A stretch of DNA of 64,000 nt, taken from NCBI GenBank assembly GCA_025504975.1, contig JANUWI010000001.1, forward strand, positions 1,426,001 through 1,490,000, read 5' to 3'. The notes under the pieces are model-generated. The model saw only the letters and a program-made list of their open reading frames with translations, had not been told where the DNA came from and ran no database searches. Shown here in pieces: positions 10,886-21,009 of the stretch. Position 1 is the stretch's first letter. Each line of letters starts with the position of its first letter. The translations under genes and the position numbers were made by a program. The DNA comes from Plenodomus lindquistii. Its lineage: Eukaryota > Ascomycota > Dothideomycetes > Pleosporales > Leptosphaeriaceae.

Positions 10886-12791
10886 CTAGACAGCAACACT
10901 AGAATTCGTTCCGTCAGCTGGACCGCCATGTCCGCCATCCATCTTCGCCTTCCGGAGCTTCTCAATGCGCATCGTGGTTGCCTTCTCTTCTTCGGTGTTG
11001 CGTAGCTTTGCGACAACCTCGGACCTCAACATCTTATCCATGTTTGGCCAGAAGAGCGAAGTGATGAGACATAGCCCGCTAAAAACGAGCGTGACGAGGA
11101 AGACTGTCCTGAATGCTGCGACCTGAGCCTCCCTATAAGCGGCAACACCCGCCTCCACAACCTCCTGTGAATAAGCCGGGCTACCAGCGAGTGCACCGGT
11201 CGTGAGTGCTGTAACAAAGGCAGGCACTTCTGCTACCGGTAAGCCTGCGCTGACTACCGCGCGTGGGACCAGTGCAGGTATCGTATCTGCCAAGCGGTTT
11301 TGCAGCACGACCAGGTATATCGCAGTTGCGAATGTCGAGATTGCTAGCCTCAATGTGCTGGCAATGCCCACTGCGGCGCCGATATCACTTTGGTCTTTAG
11401 CAGTGAGGGACGGTGATGTCACGCCGAAGCCTTCGAGGATTCCGGCAAAGACTGCTCCTATTACAAGCAGAATTATTACCGTGACTTTGTTGTCTACGGT
11501 CAGACATGCTCCAGCTCCCAGGAATGCGGCCGTCAGGACTGAACAGGTAACTGTTTGTATTCGGTAATGACCAACATATCGGACCAGGGCTGACAAGATG
11601 ACACCAAACACATAAGCTCCGGCAAGGGTGCAAGCTAAAATGGAACCGTATGTTTGATCTGTAGTCCATACACCAAAAACCAGCTGGGGGAACACTATGG
11701 CGAATGCGTAAAAGATGGAGGACGATAATGCGCCGACCAAAGTGACCACTAGCCAAGCTACCACGATGGTTAGTTAGCTTATGCCATACCAGGTTCGGTT
11801 AACGTACCTCTATTCGAGAACAGTCCCCTGGGCACCAAGGGTTCCTTGAGAGGCATGTAGCTCTGCCAGAAGCCAAAAGCAACAAGCGAGAGCCCGCCGC
11901 AAACAATAGTTGCGATTACCCAAGAGGACCGCCATGGGTGGACAGTGCCGCCCCAAGAAAGACCCATCAGCAGGATAACAAGGCCGCCTATGAATAACAC
12001 AAATCCGATCCAATCGAAATCTAGGATCATTCGCACCCTGGAGTTACCCGTCTTCATGCGGAAGGTGGGTGGGTGGTAGAACAAGAACCAGCCAAGCGTT
12101 GCGAACCCGTTTGTTATGATCAACAGGTAGTAGACCCATCGCCATCCAGCGGCCGTATTGTTTACGAAGGCATACGAGATAGCGGGGCCGAAAACACTAC
12201 CGGGAATCACCCAGGTATACATCATACCGGTCGCAAAGAAACGGTGTTTCATGGGGATCAGTTCACCGAGGATGAAGGGTCCTGAGGTCTGTACGGACGT
12301 GGCCAGTCCCAGAAGAACATTGCCTCCAATAAGTGTGTTGACACTCTGGGCAGTGGCACACACGATAGCTCCGAGGATGCCCAAGAAGTTTCCACAAATA
12401 ACGAACCATCGGCGGCCAAAAAGATCGGAAAGACGGCCCACCATGGTGAAACCACAGGCTTGCCCCAGGGTGTTGACGAGGCCGATCCAGAAGTAGTTGG
12501 CGTCTGGGCCAACGTCCGCATTGACGACACCGAGGATGGGTGCGATGAAAGAATAAGCTCCTGTGCCCTGTATTTGACGGATCATTAGCACTATGGTCAC
12601 GATGCCTCTGAAGGGTCTGTTCTACTCACGCAGAACATACTCAGGCCCAGGGACACGATTGTTCCCAAGAATAGCGGGCTCCTATAGTAGGCTGTAGAGG
12701 GCTCCACGGCAGTCACAGATTCCTCCAAGTCCTCACCGAAAGCCTCGCAATGAGGCTCAACGTTGGGATGGTCATCGATTTCTTTCTCCAT
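10886..12791 (-). CDS. MFS transporter, TRI12-type (DHA2-like) efflux pump
   Basis: Three exons: complement of 12630..12791, 11808..12567, 10886..11757; 597 residues. The introns (62 and 50 nt) use gtgagt..cag and gtacgt..tag. An in-frame ATG at 12860 would add 23 residues. About 14 membrane segments; the cytoplasmic motif between segments 2 and 3 is GRLSDLFGRRW, and an acidic N-terminal tail precedes segment 1. Overall pattern (GELIPMKHRF, YAFVNNTAAGWRWVYY, WPNMDKML near the end) matches the fungal TRI12 family of secondary-metabolite or siderophore exporters. The substrate cannot be read from sequence. It is the leftmost gene of the accessory island and is transcribed away from the lipocalin-like gene. 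Confidence 0.88.
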
Positions 12792-13981
12792 TATGTCTAA
12801 GCCCAAGTGAGTTGATAAAGTCAAAAGGAAGTGAGTGGGTATGGTCTTTTCACATAACAAACGTGTTCAGAGTGTGTAGATCGCATGTTTCTATAGTGGA
12901 AGGCCGTCTATATGCAGTCCGCTTACACAAGCGTGCATCTTTGGAGTAGTAGCTAGCCTGCTCGGCCGTCGAGACGGTGACAAACGGACCTTGAATAACA
13001 TGAGCACGGAGGAGACCTAGATGTTCACGCTAAGATGAATCAGGACTACTATCGGATTGTGTGAAATGCGGGGTATGGGGTAGCAATGGGGCAGCGATGG
13101 GGTAGTGACCGGGTAGGGTGCATAGACCGTGGTCCAGATTGGCAACTTGGTGAAGTCTCGCTCACATATTTAGTTCACTACACAATGGTTAACTCTAGAT
13201 TATATCACTCACGACCCCCAGAACACCCTCTTTACCACTAGGCACGAGCTCTTTTCTTTTGACACTGGCTTTTCAGGCCATCAGATTTGGGGAAGTGATT
13301 TATCAAAAGCGCAGAGTATACATGATTGAGCATAGGTTGACACTAGTGAGCTGAAAACTGAAGTTGCAGACGAGCTGAAAGCACCTAGGAAACCGATCCC
13401 GTGTGCAGAAGACTGTCTTCCGATGGAACGCCACCTCCAGTAGATTGGCGCGGCCTACAAATAAGGTACGATGGATCGCTCATTCATCGTAATTAGCAGT
13501 GACTATCACTGCGATGAGTACTTGCGACCAGACATTACACAATACTATTACGATGATGACGCGTCGGTGAAGCGAGACTGACTTGTTTAGGTAGGCAACT
13601 CATTTGCGAATTACGGTACTTACTAATAGATTATTGGTCATGATTGAGGGTGTTTGATACACATGGTGCACATTTACATTTGTACAATTGGAGATGCTTG
13701 ATTCTACTGCACACCCTCGCCTTGTCATAGTGTCAACGTTCTCTCCATTCTACCGTACAACATCCGCTTAAACCCATACGAAGTCACATGAAGCCTGATC
13801 TGTCCGGCTCGGCAAAAGTCTGACGTACCGTAACAAATGTTCGAGATACACATAGACACTTCATGACCAACTGCTAATCGTATTGAGTCTCACTAGGATC
13901 AGACAGCTCATTATTTGTATCGCCATTTTATCTTTTCTTCTCGGCATCCGGCAACATTACAGTGTTTCAAAGACGTCGACC
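12792..13981. promoter_or_regulatory. Divergent intergenic region, MFS pump / lipocalin-like gene
   Basis: About 1.2 kb between two divergently transcribed start codons, containing both promoters. It includes a G-rich direct repeat with four G4 runs at 13070-13102 (listed separately). I found no credible open frame. Confidence 0.55.
13070..13118 (+). repeat. G-rich 11-bp tandem repeat, canonical G-quadruplex motif
   Basis: Four runs of GGGG at 13070-13073, 13077-13080, 13088-13091 and 13099-13102, separated by loops of 3, 7 and 7 nt, followed by GGG at 13111-13113 and 13116-13118. The last three G4 runs sit in imperfect 11-bp direct repeats (atggggtagca, atggggcagcg, atggggtagtg). The pattern satisfies the usual G4 rule on the + strand, about 280 bp upstream of the MFS pump start codon (the non-coding strand for the pump's transcription unit). 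Confidence 0.8.
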
Positions 13982-14491
13982 ATGACGCGTCTCGCTCTTC
14001 ACACTCAGGTTCTTGGGGCGTGGCAGCTGCTCCGCCATGAGGCCATTCTGCCTGGAGACGAGAGGGATAAGACGTTCCCTATGGGCAACCCGCATGGTAT
14101 GGTTCTGCTCACTGCAGACGGCCACATGTCCTTCCAAGTATGGATGTCGAATTCCATGAGTCAGATGAAGAGAGAGGAGGATCGCTCAGCCGATACTACC
14201 GAAGAATCCGGAGACCTGGTATTCGCGGCGTGGACCGGATCATGGACCCTCGATGAGGACGAGACGACCCCGAGTGCGAAGTTGACAGTACAGATATTAC
14301 TGTCAAACAGCGCAGGCCTACTTGGCAGTACCCAAAAACGGCTCGTGAATATTACACATGAAAACGGGAGAGAATGCTTGGTATTACAGACCCAGCAAGC
14401 AATGAACATATTGGGAACAGATAGGTTCATGAGACTATACTGGGTGAGAGTCGCAAGTGACGAGCCTGTTGGTCCGTCCAAGAAGGGATAA
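13982..14491 (+). CDS. Lipocalin-like domain protein
   Basis: Single exon, 169 residues from the first ATG at 13982; the open frame upstream has no ATG. The pattern LGAWQLLRHEA, MGNPHGMVLLTADGHMSFQ, WTGSWTLDE and a closing RLYWVRV is that of the small fungal/bacterial lipocalin-like beta-barrel family (PF13924). Such proteins appear beside oxidoreductases in metabolic clusters and have been proposed to bind or isomerise small hydrophobic intermediates; function here is inferred only. It lies between the MFS pump and the SDR in the island. Confidence 0.8.
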   Translation: MTRLALHTQVLGAWQLLRHEAILPGDERDKTFPMGNPHGMVLLTADGHMSFQVWMSNSMSQMKREEDRSADTTEESGDLVFAAWTGSWTLDEDETTPSAKLTVQILLSNSAGLLGSTQKRLVNITHENGRECLVLQTQQAMNILGTDRFMRLYWVRVASDEPVGPSKKG

Positions 14492-14653
14492 GTTGAAAAA
14501 TCTGGCTTGCATCGAACCGCTTCATCCACACGTAGTCATATACAATGATCGAAGGTTAGAACTCGCGAAACGACTATGGATCTACGGTCTTATTTTACTA
14601 ATTAAGATGCAAGCGTGATGTATAAAAGGCACAACTTGGTTCTTCTGCGACAC

Positions 14654-15759
14654 TCAGGATTCCTTCACTAACCCGTGTTTCAAGACCGCATGATCTCCAG
14701 CGACTTCGCGATATTTTCCACCGACTGTATATAAGCACGCCTGGTTAAGAAAATCGGGAGGCGGCCTATGCACTATGTCAGAACCATTGCATTCCAACAC
14801 CTGGCCTGTGATTGAGTCGTCGTTGATAATATTATCAACAGCCTGTACAATCAGCGACGCTGGTGTTAAATACTCCACTGGAATAGCATTGATGACTGAT
14901 TCAGGCAGGATGGCGGTCGGCACAGTGCCTGGAACGATGGCGTTGACAGTGATTGGCTCACCCTCCTCTCTCATACGTTTTCCTAACGAGCGTGCTAGTC
15001 CGACGACCTTGATTCTGTGGTAAGCAATAGCCCGATATATCTGAACCCGATACGTACGCCATGTTTCGCTGCCGCGTACAACGGTACCTCACTGACTGCA
15101 TAGATGCCTGCAGTGCTAGAGGTCATGACAAGTTTTCCGGCTCCGGAGGCGTTCTTCCTGAAGTAGTGAAGCGCTAGGTAAGATGACCAGATACATCCAT
15201 TTAGGACAACGTCTAGAACAGAAGTGTCAATCAGAACTGGTGTGCCGTCCTCGGCTTCCTCGGCTTTTGCGCAGAAATCGGCACGATCCATAATCCCCTA
15301 TAACTCACATTGATTCAGCTCGCAAGTTCCCAACGCCTGAAGAAATGGGAGACTCCTACCGCGTTCGCGAAAACTTGCGTAATGGTCAGTAAATACAATC
15401 TTCAGATAGATGCTAGGAAGGAAGAAGCGTGCTAGCGACGGACGCACCGAGATCTAGCCGTGCCCACTTTTCGAAAGTTTGTGCAAATGCTCGAGCCTGA
15501 TCATTGTACGAGCTCACATCTACCTTTAGAAACAAGAAGCTATCAGCACCGGCTTGGAAATTATGTTCTTTGATAGGTTGACAATCGAGAACAGCAACAT
15601 TCCAGTTCAGGGCGAGTAAACGTTTCACAGTAGCTAGCCCGATGCCTGAGGCTATATGTAAAAAAAAAGTCAGCAAAATGGTTCACGCAAAGGCTGTCAA
15701 AGATACGCACCACCGCCGGTGATCAGTGCAACTGGTGAGCTCGATGCCATGACTGTCAT
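14654..15759 (-). CDS. Short-chain dehydrogenase/reductase (SDR)
   Basis: Five exons: complement of 15711..15759, 15448..15651, 15360..15373, 15058..15297, 14654..15007; 286 residues. Exon 3 is only 14 nt (five codons of the VFANA block), but without it the NAG motif is lost and the frame breaks. Classical SDR: TGGASGIG at 14-21 (cofactor), NAG at 88-90, catalytic Ser149/150 and Y163-x3-K167. It resembles 15-hydroxyprostaglandin-dehydrogenase-like NAD(P) enzymes that interconvert alcohols and ketones. A start nine bases downstream (15750) is possible. The last intron (gtacgt...caag) was chosen to give KHG-VVGLARSLG. In the island it could supply the ketone for the monooxygenase at 18576. Confidence 0.85.
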
Positions 15760-16194
15760 TGAGAAGTAGAACGCGGTTTGCTATTTCTGCTTCGATAACG
15801 TGAGCGAGAATTGAGCAGAGAGATACAAAGAAGCAATCAGAGCGCGTGGTCGCGTGACAAGTAATGAGTAATTTGTCATTGCTTAAGACTAAGTTATGCA
15901 TGTTGGGTTGCGGATGTGACTAACTAATTATTTGTGTTTCGCTTCTACCCCCCACAGTTTTCAAACCGCAACCTAGCTACCTTGTAACAATTTGGAACCC
16001 GAATAGTGTGACCTTAACACCTACTTACCGAGCTTTGCATTACTCCGCATGACAGATACATACGAAACTATCTCGAAATTGCCTCTATCGCCCCCCTCGT
16101 GCAGCGAGACTACTCGTACATACCCATTGTGACCGGCTCTGGTGAGCATTTGGGTCTTTCTTTTTCTTTCGAAAGCCACTGCGACTGGGATATC
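15760..16194. promoter_or_regulatory. Divergent promoter region, SDR / paraoxonase-like gene
   Basis: About 435 bp between facing-away start codons. Around 15917-15957 there is a good intron 3' end (tgactaac branch, pyrimidine run, ccacag), so the paraoxonase-like mRNA may have a spliced 5' leader. A suitable donor was not fixed, so this is tentative. Confidence 0.4.
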
Positions 16195-17773
16195 ATGGCA
16201 GAATCAAGTTTCCGACCCCGAGTTTTATTCGCATTACTCGGACTTGTATTCGCCATAGCCATTCAACGAAACCTATATCTTTTGCTGGACAGATTCGGGG
16301 GCCGAATAGCGCATCCAGATAACTCTCAATGGGCTGGAGCGGGACCTCTGAACAATGGAAACTGTTGGACTGACCTTAGTAATAAGCCTAAGCTATCTAG
16401 TTGTGATACCATTTTGGAAACTAATGCTGTAGCAGCGGGCAAAGCTTGTGAAGACGTGAAGATCCATGAAGCTTCTGCCACTGCCTTCTTAGGTGAGCTT
16501 TCTCTTCGGACGCATTGAACTACTCCTTAACATAACGCTAGCGTGTGGGAATCCTCAAGATCGAGTGCACTTCTACCCTCCCGTTGGAAACGACGATGCG
16601 CGCCCCAATGAAATGTACCTGGAATACTTCGTCAAGTATGATATGAAGGTAAATGTGACTATCAGGAAGAAGACGCTAGGAAGACAGTACTGACACTAGG
16701 TTCACGATTAGAGCAATACTAGTACTGTTCTCACAATAGATAACTGGGACACAAACCAAGATCTCGTGTTACACGGTCTAGATATTCTACCATCAGATGA
16801 AGATGACTCTCAGGTATTAGTATCGCCTAGCCCCGCAATTTCAAGCTAACAAAGCAACCTAAAGCTACTCATATACGCAGTAAATCACGCACGGGGTGGT
16901 GCAGAGAGTGTTCTTTTGTTCTCACATACTTTGGGAACAAGTCGTCTGCGATTTGTGGAGCAATTCACCTCTCCTCTGATAAAGACTCCAAACGCTGTCG
17001 CTGCAGCTGGGGAAAGGTATGTGAATCCAGTTCTATAGCTCTCTCGATGGCTCAAGACTTACAATATTTAGGTCCTTTTTCATCTCCAATGACCATTATT
17101 TTCACCATGGCAGACTAAGGCACCTGGAGAACACATATGGGCCATTCAAGTGGGCATCAAACGTTGTGTATTGTGAGAAAATTTCTGGGACCCTAGATTG
17201 CTCGATCGTAACGCCGAAATCATCACATCCCTATGCTAACGGTGTGGTGCTACTGGACGAGGGAAGAACTCTCATGGTCAATGATATCGTCTACGGTACG
17301 ACGACAGCCTACGATGTCGACCAAGTAACCAAAGCCCTTACACATCGACAAACTATTGTATGTCATTGGGTCGATACACCAAGCGATGCGGCTAACAGCA
17401 TCTTAGGCCCTCGGAGGTACTCCAGACAACATCTCTGAGATCCCCGGATCAGGTAATCTTATTGTTCCAGGTCCGTTCTCAATTCTCAGCGAGTGTTTCT
17501 GGCACACGGCTAATCTTAATGTTTCACTCAGTCAACCCCAACACGACGCAGTTTGGGCCTAGAATGTTTGGAGAAGACATGATCAATTACGACGCGAAAG
17601 TCGAAGCTGCAGTGATACGTTTGGTGAAGGAAAAGAATTTCGAGCCTGAACTGATATACTGGGACGATGGCTCTCTTGTCAGTATTCTTACTGGGAGTGC
17701 TATGTCAGAACAACATCGTAAGCTCGTTCTCTCGGGGGTATATGAGCGCTACTTTGTTGTTTGTGATATCTAA
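16195..17773 (+). CDS. Paraoxonase/arylesterase-like beta-propeller hydrolase
   Basis: Seven exons: 16195..16492, 16542..16648, 16712..16813, 16865..17016, 17072..17357, 17407..17470, 17532..17773; 416 residues. An N-terminal hydrophobic anchor (residues 8-27, RVLFALLGLVFAIAI) is followed by a six-bladed propeller fold with the paraoxonase pattern: HGLDILPSDED, LLIYAVNHARGG, FFISNDHYFHHG (Ca-binding Asn-Asp and His dyad), SHPYANGVVLLDEG. These calcium enzymes hydrolyse lactones and aryl esters, usually at membranes. The last intron uses an unusual gtccgt donor; it is needed to join NLIVP to VNPNTTQFG. In the island it could open the lactone or ester made by the monooxygenase. Confidence 0.85.
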
Positions 17774-18575
17774 ATCAATGGATAGTATGCAAAGAAGTTG
17801 TAAGCCAACAGAGAAGGAGATTGCTAGTATTTTGTAAGCTTACGAAAACGCGCAAACCTTTCAAACTTCAGCATGAACTATAGTAAAGTATGTACCATTT
17901 ACTATTGTTTGGGTAGATTTTTACATCGCTAGACCATATTTTACTGCTTTCAAAAGTCTCAAAAACTATCGCTTAGATGGCTCTAAGCGTATGTTATGGC
18001 GTATGAACCAGGCGGTCATATTCTCTCGCAAGAACTTGTATACAATCCTATTGACTTCAGATCTCACCCAAATGGTCAGAGTTCTGCGAGAGATGGCGGA
18101 ATTCGCCGATTTCACAGAGCTCTCCATAAAGTGCTTCTAGTTGCTCCTCTGACACTTCACCAAAAAACCAGGAGGCGAATTTTGTGAATCTCATTGTAGC
18201 TGGCTATCCCATCGATCTCTTTCGGTCTAATACACTTCTCATTATCATCGAAATGTGAAGATTTGCCAAGACACTTGACAATCAGTAACATGGTTGTTTT
18301 GCGCACGGTAGTCACTATGGCTTGGTCATGCCTAGACCTCGCATGAATCATTCATGTTGGATGATCAATTCCAAGCTAGCCCCGCACGGGGAACTATGGG
18401 CCTCACAGTAGTCATTTAGTATGACACATTACCTTTTTGTTACGGCGCGGGGAACTTCACGGATTGCAGATATATTGATATCAGCGATTAGTCCCAAGGA
18501 TGGAATTGCTACACAGACCTGGACCACCACGGCATCTTCATCACCTTTGCCTTTGACACCAATCAGCTGCACAGC
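17774..18575. other. Intergenic, 0.8 kb, promoter of monooxygenase
   Basis: Between tandem genes of the island. AT-richer than the coding regions. Short open frames, including one upstream of and overlapping the monooxygenase start in another frame (18421-18621), show no family resemblance. Confidence 0.45.
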
Positions 18576-20488
18576 ATGGGTATCGCCGAAACACCAAAAG
18601 AATCCGCCGGGCAGACTTTGACCTGGAAATCGCTAGAAGTTGACGATGAAAAGCTGGCCGCCAAATATCGGGAGGAGCGTGAGAAGCGTCAGAAGGCGGC
18701 CGGCATCAACCAATATCATCATGCGGTGGAGTCTGACGTCCTTATGCCCATGACCCAGGATCCTTTCGCCGACTCAGACTTCGTTCGCGATCCCGTCACC
18801 AGGGACGTCGACATTGTGATCGTCGGTGGAGGCGTTGGCGGTCTAACCGCAGCTTGCAATCTCGTAAAGGCAGGCCATGAAAATATCCTTGTTGTTGAAA
18901 AAGGTTGTGACTTTGGAGGCGTTTGGTAAGCCCAAATGGACTTGGAATAAAAGCCCTGGCTGATAGTCACGATAGGTACTGGAATCGTTATCCGGGAATA
19001 CAGATCGATATCGAGTCGTACATATATATGCCTCTCCTTGAGGACGTCGGCTACGTTCCCTCAAAAAAATACTGCGCAGGTCCCGAGATTCACGGGTACT
19101 TGAAGAAACTAGCCAAACACTTTGGCTTGTACGACAAAGTTCTGTTCCAGACTGAGGTCTTAGAGATGCGTTGGGACGAGGCGGTCACGAAATGGAGGAT
19201 CGTAACAAACCGACAGGATAACATTACTGGGTCATGGTTGATTCCATCTACAGGTCCATTCAATGAACCCAAGTTTCCTGGAATTAAAGGCATCGAGACG
19301 TTCAAGGGACACCAGTTCCATTCTAGTCGATGGGATTTCGACTACACTGGTGGCGACAGCTATGGGAATTTGACCAAGCTAGCCGATAAGCGTGTTGGAA
19401 TCATAGGTACTGGCGCTACTGGTATTCAAGTCATCCCACATCTTGGAGCGGCCTCAAAGCAGCTTATCGTTTTCCAACGCACGCCATCGTCTATTGATGT
19501 CCGCGGAAACAAGGACACGGATGTAGAATGGTTCAAATCTCAAAGCGCCCAAAATCCAGGCTGGATACTGAATCGCATGGATAACTTCACCAGGGTCATT
19601 AGTGGCGTACGAACGGACGATGACCAGGTTGATGACGGATGGACAAGAACAGTGGCCTCTTTGAGCGGATGGTTTGGCGGTGTTGACAGGAGCGAAACCG
19701 AAACTCCCGAGCAAACGGCTCGAAGGCTACAACATGCCGATTTCCAGAAAATGCAGTCCATCCGCAATCGAGTGGATGAAGTGGTAAAGGACCCGAAGAC
19801 TGCAGAAGCTTTGAAACCATACTTCAACCAGTTTTGTAAGCGTCCTTGTTTCCACGACGAGTACCTCCCGACGTTCAACCGCCCAAATGTCCAACTAGTA
19901 GACACTCATGGCAAGGGAGTTGAACGTATCACAGAAAACGGGGTTGTGGCCAACGGTGTCGAATATGAGCTTGATTGTCTCATCTACGCCACTGGATTTG
20001 AATACGCAACCGACTGGCACATTCGCAATCACGCCAACATCTTCGGACAAAACGGGGTTTCCATTAGTGACAAATGGAAGGAAGGGCCGGTCACAATGCA
20101 CGGATGGGCAGTCAACGGCTTCCCCAACATCTATTTCATCAGCTCTGCGGGGACCATTGGCTCCGCCAACTATCACCACAGTTTGGTGGAACAGAGCAAG
20201 CATTTGGTCTATGTGATGGACCAGTGGAAGAACAAAAAGATTGCATACATGCAAGCTAGTGAGAAGGCAGAGAATGAATGGGTAGCCGAGGTGATTCGGG
20301 CTAGCAAGAATCGCGCTGAATATCTCAAGGAGTGCACGCCAGGATATTACAACGACGAAGGCCAGGTGTCCGATGTTACAGCTAAGAACAATCCATATGG
20401 TGGCGGCGTATACGAGTTTATCAAGATTCAAACTGACTGGAGAGAGGCAAACAAATTGGATGGCATGAATGTGGTATATGCTAATTGA
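18576..20488 (+). CDS. Baeyer-Villiger-type FAD monooxygenase
   Basis: Two exons, 18576..18925 and 18976..20488, 620 residues; the 50-nt intron (gtaagc..tag) splits a Trp codon. Two dinucleotide folds: GGGVGG at 84-89 (FAD) and GTGATG at 261-266 (NADPH). Between them is the Baeyer-Villiger fingerprint F-x-G-x3-H-x3-W-D (F226 to D237). Sequence resembles cyclohexanone/phenylacetone-monooxygenase-like fungal enzymes, which insert one oxygen beside a ketone to give an ester or lactone. The N-terminal 75-residue charged extension (EEREKRQKAAG) is common in fungal members. Flanked by a lactonase-like hydrolase upstream and a bZIP gene downstream. Confidence 0.92.
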
Positions 20489-21009
20489 GAGGCAAAAAGT
20501 TCAGTGCGGGAGATTGCACAGCTGTAGCGGCCTCTGATGGCCTGGTACTCAGTTATAAGCATTCATTTCCCTCCATTGTGTGCAATCATACACCGTAGTT
20601 CAGTTACAAAGTACCCCACGCCACTTGCACTTGATCAATGAAATGGGAGCCAAGGGTGTCATGTTATGCCGATGCACAGACGCGGAGGCATTACGGTGCA
20701 TCTTGCAGGGCACCAGGCCTCCAAGCCATTCGTGGCCGATTTGCGAGGTCAGGTAGCAGCTCCCCAAGATCGACCGAGCCACTGGAGTGGAGACGAACCC
20801 CGCACAAACGCACTGGTGCGCAGCTAGAGACCCCGGATTTGCGCCACCCGCTCCTGCCGGCTACACAGTACTTGCCTGTCGGACCAGTCCCGGCGGCTTG
20901 GCCATGTTGCCATGTTGTACGAGGGCCTTCCCCACAAGACTCACTCCTCGCTCCATGCTCCGTCCAGGACCATCTCGCCTTCTTCGTCGTCACCAACGTG
21001 TCAGTCAGT
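20489..21009. other. Intergenic, 0.5 kb, upstream of bZIP gene
   Basis: GC-richer from 20640. The frame of bZIP exon 1 stays open upstream to an ATG at 20638, which could add about 124 Pro/Ser/Arg-rich residues, but this part has no family resemblance and is treated here as leader/promoter. Confidence 0.45.

Noticed and set aside
10124..11005. 293-codon plus-strand ORF
   Set aside because: Antisense shadow of OPI10 and of the 3' part of the MFS pump gene; low-complexity composition.
19895..20431. 178-codon minus-strand ORF
   Set aside because: Antisense to the monooxygenase coding sequence.
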